Below are positions 1-5,349 of a DNA stretch of 5,349 nt, piece after piece. The stretch is from contig CAAFXF010000100.1 in assembly GCA_900766895.1 (NCBI GenBank), forward strand, positions 1 to 5,349. The letters run 5' to 3'. Made by a program: the position numbers and the translations under genes. The stretch's first letter is position 1. Every line of letters begins with the position of its first letter. Below the pieces are notes generated by a model. The model had not been told where the DNA came from and ran no database searches. It worked only from the letters and a program-made list of their open reading frames with translations. This DNA comes from Clostridia bacterium. GTDB lineage: Bacteria; Bacillota; Clostridia; Oscillospirales; Acutalibacteraceae.

Positions 1-456
1 CCTTGCGGTATCAAGGCTTGTGCCTGTTGAAAAGCAACGCTCTCTGGGCATATCAAGGTGAGCCCTCAGGTAGCTTGCAATAACATCGGCAGGGTTTGTG
101 ATGGAGATTATTATGCCCTTGTAGCCGATAGGCTTGAGGTTTTCTATAACATCCTTAAGCATAATAATTGAATCGTCAAGCATATCAAGGCGTCTTTGAC
201 CGGGCTTGCGAGGTGTTCCGATAGAGTTAACAATAATTTGTGCATCTCTGCAATCCTCATAATTTCCAACCTTGATTTTGGTTGTTGTGCCTAAAAAGAG
301 GCAGGCGTCCGCAATGTCAAGGCAGTTTGCCCTTGCCTTGTCCTCATCCTTATCAATCAGTACAATTTCGTCAACCGTTCCCTGAAAGCAAAGCGCCATA
401 GCTACGTGAGAGCCGACGTGACCTGCACCGATAATTACAACCTTTCGTTTTTCCAT
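1..456 (-). CDS. L-lactate/malate dehydrogenase family protein, N-terminal part (cut by window edge)
   Basis: This is an NAD-dependent 2-hydroxyacid dehydrogenase of the LDH/MDH superfamily, a cytoplasmic enzyme that interconverts a 2-oxoacid (pyruvate or oxaloacetate) and its L-hydroxyacid. The window holds 152 residues, about half of the usual 310-320, and the rest lies beyond base 1. Residues 5-15 form the Rossmann beta-strand and the loop GAGHVG (10-15); D35 ends strand beta-2, as expected for NAD binding. The mobile loop reads TPRKPGQRRLD (81-91), with R89 matching catalytic Arg109. TNP (120-122) and GTSLDTAR (145-152) supply the Asn140, Asp168 and Arg171 equivalents. The proton-acceptor His lies outside the window. 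R83 sits where LDHs carry Gln102 and malate dehydrogenases carry Arg, so the substrate is uncertain, although GTSLDTAR is more LDH-like. I chose the ATG at 456 because GGAG (464-467) is 7 bases from it; the in-frame ATG at 462 is only 1 base away. It is probably the third gene of the kinase-regulator operon. Confidence 0.9.
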   Translation of the reverse strand, partial: MEKRKVVIIGAGHVGSHVAMALCFQGTVDEIVLIDKDEDKARANCLDIADACLFLGTTTKIKVGNYEDCRDAQIIVNSIGTPRKPGQRRLDMLDDSIIMLKDVIENLKPIGYKGIIISITNPADVIASYLRAHLDMPRERCFSTGTSLDTAR

Positions 457-462
457 ATCCAT

Positions 463-469
463 TCTCCGT
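463..469 (-). promoter_or_regulatory. Ribosome binding site of the dehydrogenase gene
   Basis: On the minus strand this reads ACGGAGA, inside the 19-base gap between the regulator stop and the dehydrogenase. Two in-frame ATG codons follow, at 462 and 456. Only the second is at a workable distance (7 bases after GGAG), which decides the start. No promoter is visible in the short gap, so expression probably depends on readthrough from upstream genes. Confidence 0.7.
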
Positions 470-475
470 TCGGTT

Positions 476-1168
476 TTATTTGTTGAATCTGTATCCCTTG
501 CCCCAAACCGTGTTGATATATTCCATATCCTTGTCTATGGCGGAGAGCTTTTCTCTTACTCTGTTAATATGCACGGTGACGGTTGATGTGTCGCCCATAG
601 AGTCATAATTCCAGATTTTGCTTAACAGCTCATCCTTTGTGAATACGGTGTCGGGATTTTCGGCCAAGGTAGTCAGCAGATCAAATTCCTTGTTGGTAAA
701 GGTGATTTCCGTATCCTTGAAGAATATGCGTCGGGATTTTTTGTCAATTTTAAGATCATTTATTTCCAACACATCGGCAGGCTTGGCGTCGGCGTTTGTC
801 AGCCTCTCGTATCTGTTGATGTGTGCAATTACTCTTGCAACAAGCTCTGACGGACTGAACGGCTTAACTATGTAATCGTCTGCACCGAAGCCAAGACCGT
901 TGATTTTGTCAAATTCATCCTTTTTTGCACTTACAAGCAGGATAGGAATGTTGCTGAATTCTCTTATTCTTTTGCACACCTCAAGTCCGTTAAGTGACGG
1001 TAGCATAATGTCAAGAAGCACAAGCGAGATATTTACGCTCTGTGCTATCTCAAGACCTCTTATGCCGTCATTAGCACAAAGCACCTCAAAACCGTGTGCC
1101 TCAAGATAATCTCGTTCAAGGCAAATGATGTTTTCGTCGTCCTCAATAATTAATATTTTTTTACTCAT
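476..1168 (-). CDS. OmpR/PhoB-family two-component response regulator
   Basis: This 230-residue cytoplasmic transcription factor has the standard two-domain layout. The receiver domain (about 3-118) has the acidic pair D10/D11, phosphoacceptor D53 (LLDIMLP), switch residue S80 and conserved K102 (VKPF). After a linker (about 119-132), the winged-helix DNA-binding domain (133-230) has a recognition helix around VTVHINRVREKL (197-208) and the closing wing motif VWGKGYRF (221-228). Length and all key residues are normal, so it should be phosphorylated by the adjacent kinase and bind tandem sites as a dimer. Its ATG overlaps the kinase TGA (ATGA), which indicates translational coupling. It also has its own AGAGGA site 6 bases upstream of the ATG. 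It resembles the many VanR/PhoP/YycF-like regulators of Firmicutes, but sequence alone does not assign it to a named system, and its target genes are unknown. Confidence 0.96.
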   Translation of the reverse strand: MSKKILIIEDDENIICLERDYLEAHGFEVLCANDGIRGLEIAQSVNISLVLLDIMLPSLNGLEVCKRIREFSNIPILLVSAKKDEFDKINGLGFGADDYIVKPFSPSELVARVIAHINRYERLTNADAKPADVLEINDLKIDKKSRRIFFKDTEITFTNKEFDLLTTLAENPDTVFTKDELLSKIWNYDSMGDTSTVTVHINRVREKLSAIDKDMEYINTVWGKGYRFNK

Positions 1169-2667
1169 TTTGTGTCCTCTCCGTTATATCGTTGCAGCGA
1201 AATCATCATTGTTGTTCCGCTGCCCTCCTTACTTGTTGCCCAAATGTGACCGTTGTGCAGCTCTACTATTTCCTTGCAAACGGCAAGTCCGAGACCGGAG
1301 CCGTCCTGTACCCTTGTACGCGCCTGATCTGCACGGTAAAAGGATTCAAAAATATGCTTCAGGTTTTCATCGCTTATGCCTATGCCGTTGTCCTTAAGGG
1401 CAATGATTACCGACTTGTCGTAAACCTCAAGGCTGATGTCAATCCTCGGCTTGCGGGCGGTCGACGAATACTTGACAGCGTTGGAAATAATGTTGTTTAG
1501 CACTCGTGAAAATCTGTTAGGGTCAAGCATTACATCAAGGCTTCCCTTGTAGCTTGGAGGAGTGAATGTTATTACAGCCTTGTTATCCTGCGGTCTTTCG
1601 TTAAGATATTCTCTCAAGAATTGTACAATATCAATCCTGATTGGCTCAAGCTTGATTTTGCCCTCCTCAAATCTTGACAGAGTTAACAGCTCATCAAGCA
1701 GATTTTCCATATCCGTTGCAGATGAATAAATTGTGTTGAGGTAGCGCTTCTGTTTTTCCGGAGTATTTGCAATTCCGTCCATCAAGCCCTCAACATAGCC
1801 CTTGATTGATGTCAGCGGAGTTCTGAGGTCGTGGGCAATTCCGGCAGTCATTTCCTTGCGGGATTGCTCAATTTCCTCCTTGGTTTGCATAAGATTTTTC
1901 AGCTTTTCGGTCATATCGTTTATTGATTTAACAGTTGTGCCGATTTCGTTTGTAGAGTCATAATCTATATGATAGTCAAGGTTTCCACCTGCAATTTCGT
2001 TTGCACCGTCAGACAGCTTTTTAATCGGAGCCGTAATTGTTCTGGACGCTATGACTGACATAATCAGGTTAGATATAAGTATAATGAACAGCGCCATAAG
2101 AATTATAAATCCCGAACGCCCTGTGAAAAGTGCCTTAAAGGATTTTAGGGTGCTTTGCATTGAGGAGTCTGCAACCGTGTAGGCTGTATTTGTGATGTTT
2201 ATCATATACGAGCCGTTGTCGGTATCGGTGTGCGATTGAACAACTAAGCCGTTTTCTCCGAAAAGAATGATGTTTTCGTCCTTAAGGTTAGGTGCCAATT
2301 CGTGCAGCTCGGTATCTATTGAGTCCTTGTCGGTGTTTGAGTAAAACAGCTCACCGTCTTTTGTTATATATATTTTTGAGCCTAATTGGTCAATAGAGCT
2401 TGTTATTCCTTTAATGTCCCTTTGCTTTGCTTCATCGGAGATGTCATCCGCAAGCCTGCGGTTGATACTGCTGATTGTTTGCGCCCATTGCATCTGGTTG
2501 AGCACGGAATAGCTGTTTGACTCAACTCTTGCTATGCCGTATATGTCGGGAAGCAATGAACGAAAAACAAGCACTACAACCGCAATCATAATAATGGATG
2601 TGGCAATGCTTGACAGCGTTGCTATCGTAATTCTTGACGCTATGTTAAGATTTTTTGTTTTCTTCAT
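1165..2667 (-). CDS. Membrane sensor histidine kinase
   Basis: This 500-residue transmembrane kinase autophosphorylates in response to an extracytoplasmic or membrane signal and should pass phosphate to the regulator encoded next to it. Residues 13-38 form TM1, about 39-185 an extracytoplasmic sensor region, and 187-208 TM2. HAMP spans about 207-262 (P214, E241). The HisKA dimerisation helix carries the H-box AGIAHDLRTPLTS with phosphorylated H279. The ATPase domain has the N-box around N392/N396, the G1 box DNGIGI (426-431), the F-box FESFYRAD (440-447) and the G2 box GSGLGLA (456-462). All catalytic motifs are intact. The sensor region has beta-rich stretches (SKIYITKDGELFYS, GLVVQS) that could be a PAS/Cache-like fold; this is inference, and no ligand can be named. 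I chose the ATG at 2667 because GAGGTG lies 5 bases upstream; the frame stays open to an ATG at 2742, but that extension is atypical and has no good ribosome site. It is the first gene of the minus-strand operon. Confidence 0.95.
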   Translation of the reverse strand: MKKTKNLNIASRITIATLSSIATSIIMIAVVVLVFRSLLPDIYGIARVESNSYSVLNQMQWAQTISSINRRLADDISDEAKQRDIKGITSSIDQLGSKIYITKDGELFYSNTDKDSIDTELHELAPNLKDENIILFGENGLVVQSHTDTDNGSYMINITNTAYTVADSSMQSTLKSFKALFTGRSGFIILMALFIILISNLIMSVIASRTITAPIKKLSDGANEIAGGNLDYHIDYDSTNEIGTTVKSINDMTEKLKNLMQTKEEIEQSRKEMTAGIAHDLRTPLTSIKGYVEGLMDGIANTPEKQKRYLNTIYSSATDMENLLDELLTLSRFEEGKIKLEPIRIDIVQFLREYLNERPQDNKAVITFTPPSYKGSLDVMLDPNRFSRVLNNIISNAVKYSSTARKPRIDISLEVYDKSVIIALKDNGIGISDENLKHIFESFYRADQARTRVQDGSGLGLAVCKEIVELHNGHIWATSKEGSGTTMMISLQRYNGEDTK

Positions 2668-2672
2668 ATTTT

Positions 2673-2678
2673 CACCTC
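2673..2678 (-). promoter_or_regulatory. Ribosome binding site of the histidine kinase
   Basis: The minus strand reads GAGGTG five bases before the ATG at 2667. It fixes the kinase start at MKKTKNLN, just ahead of TM1, and argues against the 25-residue upstream extension. Confidence 0.8.
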
Positions 2679-2695
2679 GCGGGTAGCCTATGTAT

Positions 2696-2724
2696 ATATT
2701 AAAACATATTATAATATTTTTCAA
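2696..2724 (-). promoter_or_regulatory. Probable promoter of the kinase-regulator-dehydrogenase operon
   Basis: Two overlapping solutions exist on the minus strand. One has TTGAAA (2719-2724), a 17-base spacer and TAATAT (2696-2701), with a transcription start near 2689. The other uses a perfect TATAAT (2708-2713) with no recognisable -35, giving a start near 2701. A perfect -10 without a -35 would suggest activator dependence, and the palindrome at 2752-2764 would then be centred near -57. The sequence alone does not decide between them. Confidence 0.5.
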
Positions 2725-2751
2725 GTGGATTATTTGGCACACACAAACTGT

Positions 2752-2764
2752 TTACAATTTGTAA
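2752..2764. promoter_or_regulatory. Palindromic site TTACAA-T-TTGTAA, possible operator
   Basis: This is a perfect inverted repeat with 6-base arms and a 1-base centre, upstream of the kinase promoter. It resembles the second palindrome at 2952-2967 (shared half-site TTACA). Its position suits an activator or autoregulatory site for the kinase operon. OmpR-type regulators usually prefer direct repeats, so its binder may be a different protein. Short palindromes also arise by chance in AT-rich DNA. Confidence 0.35.
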
Positions 2765-2867
2765 TATATACCTTTTGGCAGGGTATTGGTATAGTGCAGA
2801 ATATAGGCGTTTTGCCGTTTTTTGTATAACTACATTTCGTATAAAAATATTACAATCTCAAAAATAG

Positions 2868-2883
2868 GCACAATATGTTGTAT
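2868..2883 (+). promoter_or_regulatory. NrdR box 1 upstream of nrdD
   Basis: This 16-base site matches the known NrdR-box consensus acaCwAtATaTwGtgt at 13 of 16 positions, including every strongly conserved one (core CAATATGTTG). NrdR is the zinc-finger/ATP-cone repressor that senses ATP/dATP and controls ribonucleotide reductase genes. The site lies just upstream of the -35 of nrdD, next to a T-rich stretch that may act as an UP element. Confidence 0.7.
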
Positions 2884-2900
2884 TTTTTTCATTTTTTCTA

Positions 2901-2929
2901 TTGACACAGCCACAATGTTTTGATATTAT
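2901..2929 (+). promoter_or_regulatory. nrdD promoter (sigma-A type)
   Basis: TTGACA (2901-2906) is followed by a 17-base spacer and TATTAT (2924-2929), preceded by TG at 2921-2922 as in an extended -10. T-rich DNA at 2881-2899 resembles an UP element. Transcription should start near 2936, giving a leader of about 63 bases. The near-consensus elements suggest a strong promoter held in check by a repressor. Confidence 0.8.
2910..2925 (+). promoter_or_regulatory. NrdR box 2 within the nrdD promoter
   Basis: The core CAATGTTTTG matches the NrdR consensus at 10 of 16 positions, with the key C and G kept. It is weaker than box 1. It starts 42 bases after box 1, about four helical turns, so both would face the same side of the DNA. 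It fills the spacer and overlaps the -10, where a bound repressor would block RNA polymerase. Confidence 0.5.
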
Positions 2930-2951
2930 GTAAAAGGTCAATGATGAAAAG

Positions 2952-2967
2952 GTTACAGATTTGTAAC
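2952..2967. promoter_or_regulatory. Palindrome GTTACA-GATT-TGTAAC in the nrdD leader
   Basis: This is a perfect inverted repeat with 6-base arms and a 4-base centre, at about +17 to +32 of the predicted nrdD transcript. It could be an operator for a repressor, or a small RNA hairpin about 19 bases upstream of the AGGGG ribosome site. It shares the half-site TTACA/TGTAA with the palindrome at 2752-2764, but the spacing is one base longer. Confidence 0.35.
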
Positions 2968-2998
2968 AATCGGTTATATTTTCAGAAGGGGAAAACTT

Positions 2999-5200
2999 AT
3001 GAACATTATTAAGAGAAACGGCTCGGAAGCTACATTTGACATAAATAAGATTATCGTTGCCGTATCAAAGGCAAATGCTGCCTGCGAGAAAAAGGAGCTT
3101 TCACAGGGACAGATTAATGATATAGCAGAGTTTGTTGAGTTCAAAATCAGCAAGGCAAACCGCGCTTTATCCGTAGAGGAAATTCAGGATATTGTCGAGG
3201 ATCAAATTATGGCACAGGGTGCTTTTGAGGTTGCAAAGCGTTATGTTAAGTACCGCTATACCCGTTCCCTTGTTCGTAAGGCAAACACCACCGACAATCA
3301 AATCCTTTCTCTTATCGAGTGTAACAATGAAGAGGTTAAGCAGGAGAATTCAAACAAAAATCCAACTGTCAATTCTGTTCAGCGTGACTATATGGCAGGC
3401 GAGGGATCAAAGGATATTACAAAGAGAATTTTGTTGCCTGAGGATATTGTAGAGGCTCACGAAAACGGTCTTATCCATTTCCACGATGCAGACTATTTTG
3501 CACAGCATATGCACAACTGCGACCTTGTAAACCTTGAGGATATGCTCCAAAACGGAACAGTTATTTCCGACACTATGATAGAAAAGCCACACAGCTTTTC
3601 AACAGCCTGCAACATTGCAACACAGATTATTGCACAGGTTGCATCATCACAGTACGGCGGTCAGTCTATTTCTCTTACTCACCTTGCACCGTTTGTTCAA
3701 ATTAGTAGAGAAAAGATTCGTGCACAGGTGCTTGAGGAGGCAAAGGACTTTGGCGGTGAGTTAACCGAGGAAAAGCTTGCAAAAATCACCGAGCGCCGTC
3801 TTCGTGACGAGGTTGCAAGAGGAGTTCAAACCATTCAGTATCAGGTTGTAACCCTCCTTACAACAAACGGACAGGCTCCGTTTGTAACAGTATTTATGTA
3901 TCTTAATGAGGCAAAGACCGAGCAGGAAAAGAAGGACCTTGCTCTCATTATCGAGGAAACACTTAAGCAGAGAATTAAGGGCGTTAAAAACGAGAAAGGT
4001 GTATGGATTACTCCTGCATTTCCAAAGCTTATTTATGTTTTGGAAAGTGACAATATCACCGAGGATTCTCCGTATTACTATCTTACAGAGCTTGCTGCAA
4101 AATGTACTGCAAAGCGTCTTGTACCCGACTATGTAAGCGAAAAGGTTATGCTCAACCTTAAGGGTGATGTATACACACCTATGGGCTGTCGCTCATTCCT
4201 CACTCCCGACAGATTTACCGAGGCAGGCGTCGGCAACATTGCAAGAGCAAAGAATTACCAAGAGGGTAAAAAGAAATATTACGGCAGATTCAATCAGGGT
4301 GTTGTTACCATTAACCTTGTTGATATTGCGTGTACATCAGGCGGTGATGTTACAAAGTTCTGGCAGATATTTGACGAAAGACTTGAGCTTTGCTACCGTG
4401 CTTTGATGTGCCGTCACAACAGACTTAAGGGCACACTTTCCGATGCGGCTCCTATTTTGTGGCAGCACGGTGCTCTTGCAAGACTTGACAAGGGCGAGCC
4501 TATTGACAGATTGCTGTATGACGGCTATTCAACAATTTCTCTCGGCTACGCAGGTCTTTACGAGTGTACAAAGTATATGACGGGCAAATCTCATACAGAC
4601 GCCGACGGCGGTAAGGAATTTGCTCTCAGCGTTATGCAGTATATGAACGATGCCTGTGCAAAGTGGAAGGCTCAAACAAATATTGATTTCTCAATTTACG
4701 GTACCCCTCTTGAGTCTACAACCTACAAGTTTGCAAAGTGCCTTCAAAAGAGATTTGGCATTATCAAGGGTGTAACCGATAAGAATTATATTACAAATTC
4801 ATATCACGTTCACGTTGCAGAGGAAATTGATGCCTTTACAAAGCTTAAGTTTGAAAGCGAATTCCAGGCTCTTTCTCCGGGCGGTGCTATCTCCTATGTT
4901 GAGGTACCTAATATGCAGGATAATATTCCGGCAGTGCTTCAGGTAATGAAATTTATCTATGAGAACATTATGTACGCAGAGCTCAATACGAAGAGCGATT
5001 ACTGCCAGTGCTGCGGCTACGACGGCGAAATCAAAATCGTTGAGGACGAAAACGGCAAGCTTATTTGGAGATGTCCAAACTGCGGCAACGAGGATCAGGA
5101 TAAGATGAATGTTGCACGCCGTACCTGTGGCTATATCGGCACACAGTTTTGGAATCAGGGCAGAACTCAGGAAATTAAGGATAGAGTACTTCATTTATAA
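2999..5200 (+). CDS. nrdD: Anaerobic (class III) ribonucleoside-triphosphate reductase
   Basis: NrdD reduces ribonucleoside triphosphates to deoxynucleotides in anoxic cytoplasm, using a glycyl radical installed by the radical-SAM activase NrdG. The 733-residue protein is full length. Residues 1 to about 93 form an ATP cone (IIKRNGSEATFDINKI), the allosteric dATP/ATP activity site. The barrel domain holds C174 (HNCDLVN) and C397 (MGCRSF), equivalent to the two active-site cysteines of the E. coli enzyme, which suggests the formate-using NrdD subtype. Near the C terminus a zinc site is formed by C669/C672 and C692/C695, followed by the radical motif RRTCGYIG, with G711 as the predicted radical. 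AGGGG (2987-2991) lies 7 bases before the ATG. It is divergent from the kinase operon and appears to be NrdR-controlled. nrdG, often directly downstream, does not begin in the remaining 149 bases. Family assignment is near certain. Confidence 0.98.
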   Translation: MNIIKRNGSEATFDINKIIVAVSKANAACEKKELSQGQINDIAEFVEFKISKANRALSVEEIQDIVEDQIMAQGAFEVAKRYVKYRYTRSLVRKANTTDNQILSLIECNNEEVKQENSNKNPTVNSVQRDYMAGEGSKDITKRILLPEDIVEAHENGLIHFHDADYFAQHMHNCDLVNLEDMLQNGTVISDTMIEKPHSFSTACNIATQIIAQVASSQYGGQSISLTHLAPFVQISREKIRAQVLEEAKDFGGELTEEKLAKITERRLRDEVARGVQTIQYQVVTLLTTNGQAPFVTVFMYLNEAKTEQEKKDLALIIEETLKQRIKGVKNEKGVWITPAFPKLIYVLESDNITEDSPYYYLTELAAKCTAKRLVPDYVSEKVMLNLKGDVYTPMGCRSFLTPDRFTEAGVGNIARAKNYQEGKKKYYGRFNQGVVTINLVDIACTSGGDVTKFWQIFDERLELCYRALMCRHNRLKGTLSDAAPILWQHGALARLDKGEPIDRLLYDGYSTISLGYAGLYECTKYMTGKSHTDADGGKEFALSVMQYMNDACAKWKAQTNIDFSIYGTPLESTTYKFAKCLQKRFGIIKGVTDKNYITNSYHVHVAEEIDAFTKLKFESEFQALSPGGAISYVEVPNMQDNIPAVLQVMKFIYENIMYAELNTKSDYCQCCGYDGEIKIVEDENGKLIWRCPNCGNEDQDKMNVARRTCGYIGTQFWNQGRTQEIKDRVLHL

Positions 5201-5254
5201 TATTTACTCAAACACAACGGCTCAGACTGTCGATAAAGTGGACTGAACCACGCC

Positions 5255-5271
5255 AAATAAAATAAAATAAA
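5255..5271 (+). repeat. Short A-rich tandem repeat (AAATA, about 3.4 copies)
   Basis: The pentamer AAATA is repeated three times plus two bases, 54 bases after the nrdD stop and 9 bases before the interspersed repeat. It may be a simple-sequence tract or a preferred insertion site. On the minus strand it is T-rich, but no strong hairpin precedes it in either direction. Confidence 0.6.
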
Positions 5272-5280
5272 CCGATTTGA

Positions 5281-5334
5281 GCCTCCCTTGTGTAAAGGGA
5301 GGTGGGTGCGATTTATCGCACTCGGAGGGATTGT
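5281..5334. repeat. Two-hairpin interspersed repeat (MITE/REP-like) downstream of nrdD
   Basis: The element has two adjacent perfect hairpins. Arms CCTCCCTT (5282-5289) and AAGGGAGG (5295-5302) enclose a 5-base loop; arms GTGCGA (5306-5311) and TCGCAC (5316-5321) enclose TTTA. It ends in GGAGGGATTGT. From memory, elements starting CCTCCCTTGTGTAAAGGGAGG and ending GGAGGGATTGT, with a variable inner hairpin, recur in the genomes of gut Clostridia. No transposase is present. Neither hairpin is followed by a T run, so it is not a standard intrinsic terminator, though it could still protect the nrdD mRNA 3' end. The outer limits are estimates. Confidence 0.7.
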
Positions 5335-5349
5335 AAAACTGCCTTGGAC

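Larger units (their letters stand above)
2668..2998. other. Divergent intergenic region between the kinase operon and nrdD
   Basis: This 331-base AT-rich region separates two divergently transcribed units. It contains the leader and promoter of the kinase operon at its left end, a palindrome at 2752-2764, a central stretch (about 2765-2865) in which I see no convincing gene, RNA or site, and then NrdR-like boxes, the nrdD promoter, a second palindrome and the nrdD ribosome site at its right end. No small ORF with a credible start is visible. Confidence 0.8.

Noticed and set aside
457..462. Dehydrogenase start at the ATG at 462
   Set aside because: It is one base from GGAG, too close for normal initiation. 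The ATG at 456 is at 7 bases and starts directly before the Rossmann strand.
618..1500. Plus-strand ORFs opposite the regulator and kinase genes
   Set aside because: They are antisense shadows of two well-supported genes, with no ribosome sites and no recognisable domains.
2668..2742. N-terminal extension of the histidine kinase to an ATG at 2742
   Set aside because: The added 25 residues have no good ribosome site, would sit over the predicted promoter, and are unlike a kinase N terminus. GAGGTG before the ATG at 2667 gives a standard start.
2752..2764. CopY or BlaI/MecI-type operator (TACA-N2-TGTA)
   Set aside because: The half-sites match, but the centre is 3 bases here and 4 bases at 2952-2967, not 2, and no copper or beta-lactamase genes are nearby.
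2806..2823. Intrinsic terminator in the intergenic region (GGC-loop-GCC then six T)
   Set aside because: The stem is only three base pairs and no transcript upstream on the plus strand needs terminating.
2952..2969. Rex (NADH-sensing) operator in the nrdD leader
   Set aside because: The right half TAACAA matches the clostridial Rex consensus, but the left half does not pair with it at the required spacing.
3192..4406. Alternative-frame plus-strand ORFs inside nrdD
   Set aside because: They overlap a full-length conserved protein in another frame and encode basic, low-complexity sequence with no domain.
4799..5194. 131-residue minus-strand ORF opposite the 3' end of nrdD
   Set aside because: It is antisense to the conserved zinc and glycyl-radical region, which explains its many cysteines and hydrophobic residues. 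No independent coding support is visible.
5219..5250. Intrinsic terminator just after nrdD
   Set aside because: GGCTCAG and CTGAACC can pair with one mismatch over a long loop, but no T run follows, so it is not a convincing terminator.

Overview
The window looks like an ordinary chromosomal segment from an anaerobic, low-to-moderate GC Firmicute, most likely a gut clostridium of the Ruminococcaceae/Oscillospiraceae type. This is inferred from four things: a strictly anaerobic class III ribonucleotide reductase, AGGAGG-like ribosome binding sites on every gene, AT-rich intergenic DNA, and an interspersed repeat at the right edge that I recall (unverified) from many gut Clostridia. I cannot name a species.

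Layout. Bases 1-2667 are a minus-strand cluster read from right to left: a membrane sensor histidine kinase (2667-1165), an OmpR/PhoB-type response regulator (1168-476) that overlaps the kinase stop by 4 bases (ATGA), and, 19 bases further on, the N-terminal 152 residues of an L-lactate/malate dehydrogenase family enzyme that runs off the left edge. The spacing suggests one operon. Bases 2668-2998 are a divergent intergenic region. Bases 2999-5200 on the plus strand are a complete anaerobic ribonucleoside-triphosphate reductase, nrdD, with ATP cone, both active-site cysteines, a four-cysteine zinc site and a C-terminal glycyl-radical motif. Bases 5201-5349 are noncoding and hold an A-rich pentamer repeat and a two-hairpin interspersed repeat.

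Regulation. The nrdD promoter is close to the sigma-A consensus (TTGACA, 17 bases, TATTAT with an extended TG). Two NrdR-box-like sites lie 42 bp apart, one just upstream of the -35 and one in the spacer reaching into the -10. This fits repression by NrdR when deoxynucleotides are plentiful. The kinase operon has an AT-rich promoter region. The intergenic region also holds two similar palindromes of the form TTACA-N3/4-TGTAA, one upstream of each gene, whose regulator I cannot identify.

How the genes may work together. The kinase and regulator form a cognate pair. Linkage to a dehydrogenase suggests, without proving it, control of fermentative pyruvate or oxaloacetate reduction. NrdD supplies dNTPs under anoxia and needs the activase NrdG, which is not in the window. 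I see no clearly new system. The points most worth a second look are the substrate-loop arginine in the dehydrogenase, its linkage to the two-component pair, the NrdR-box arrangement, the paired palindromes and the repeat behind nrdD.
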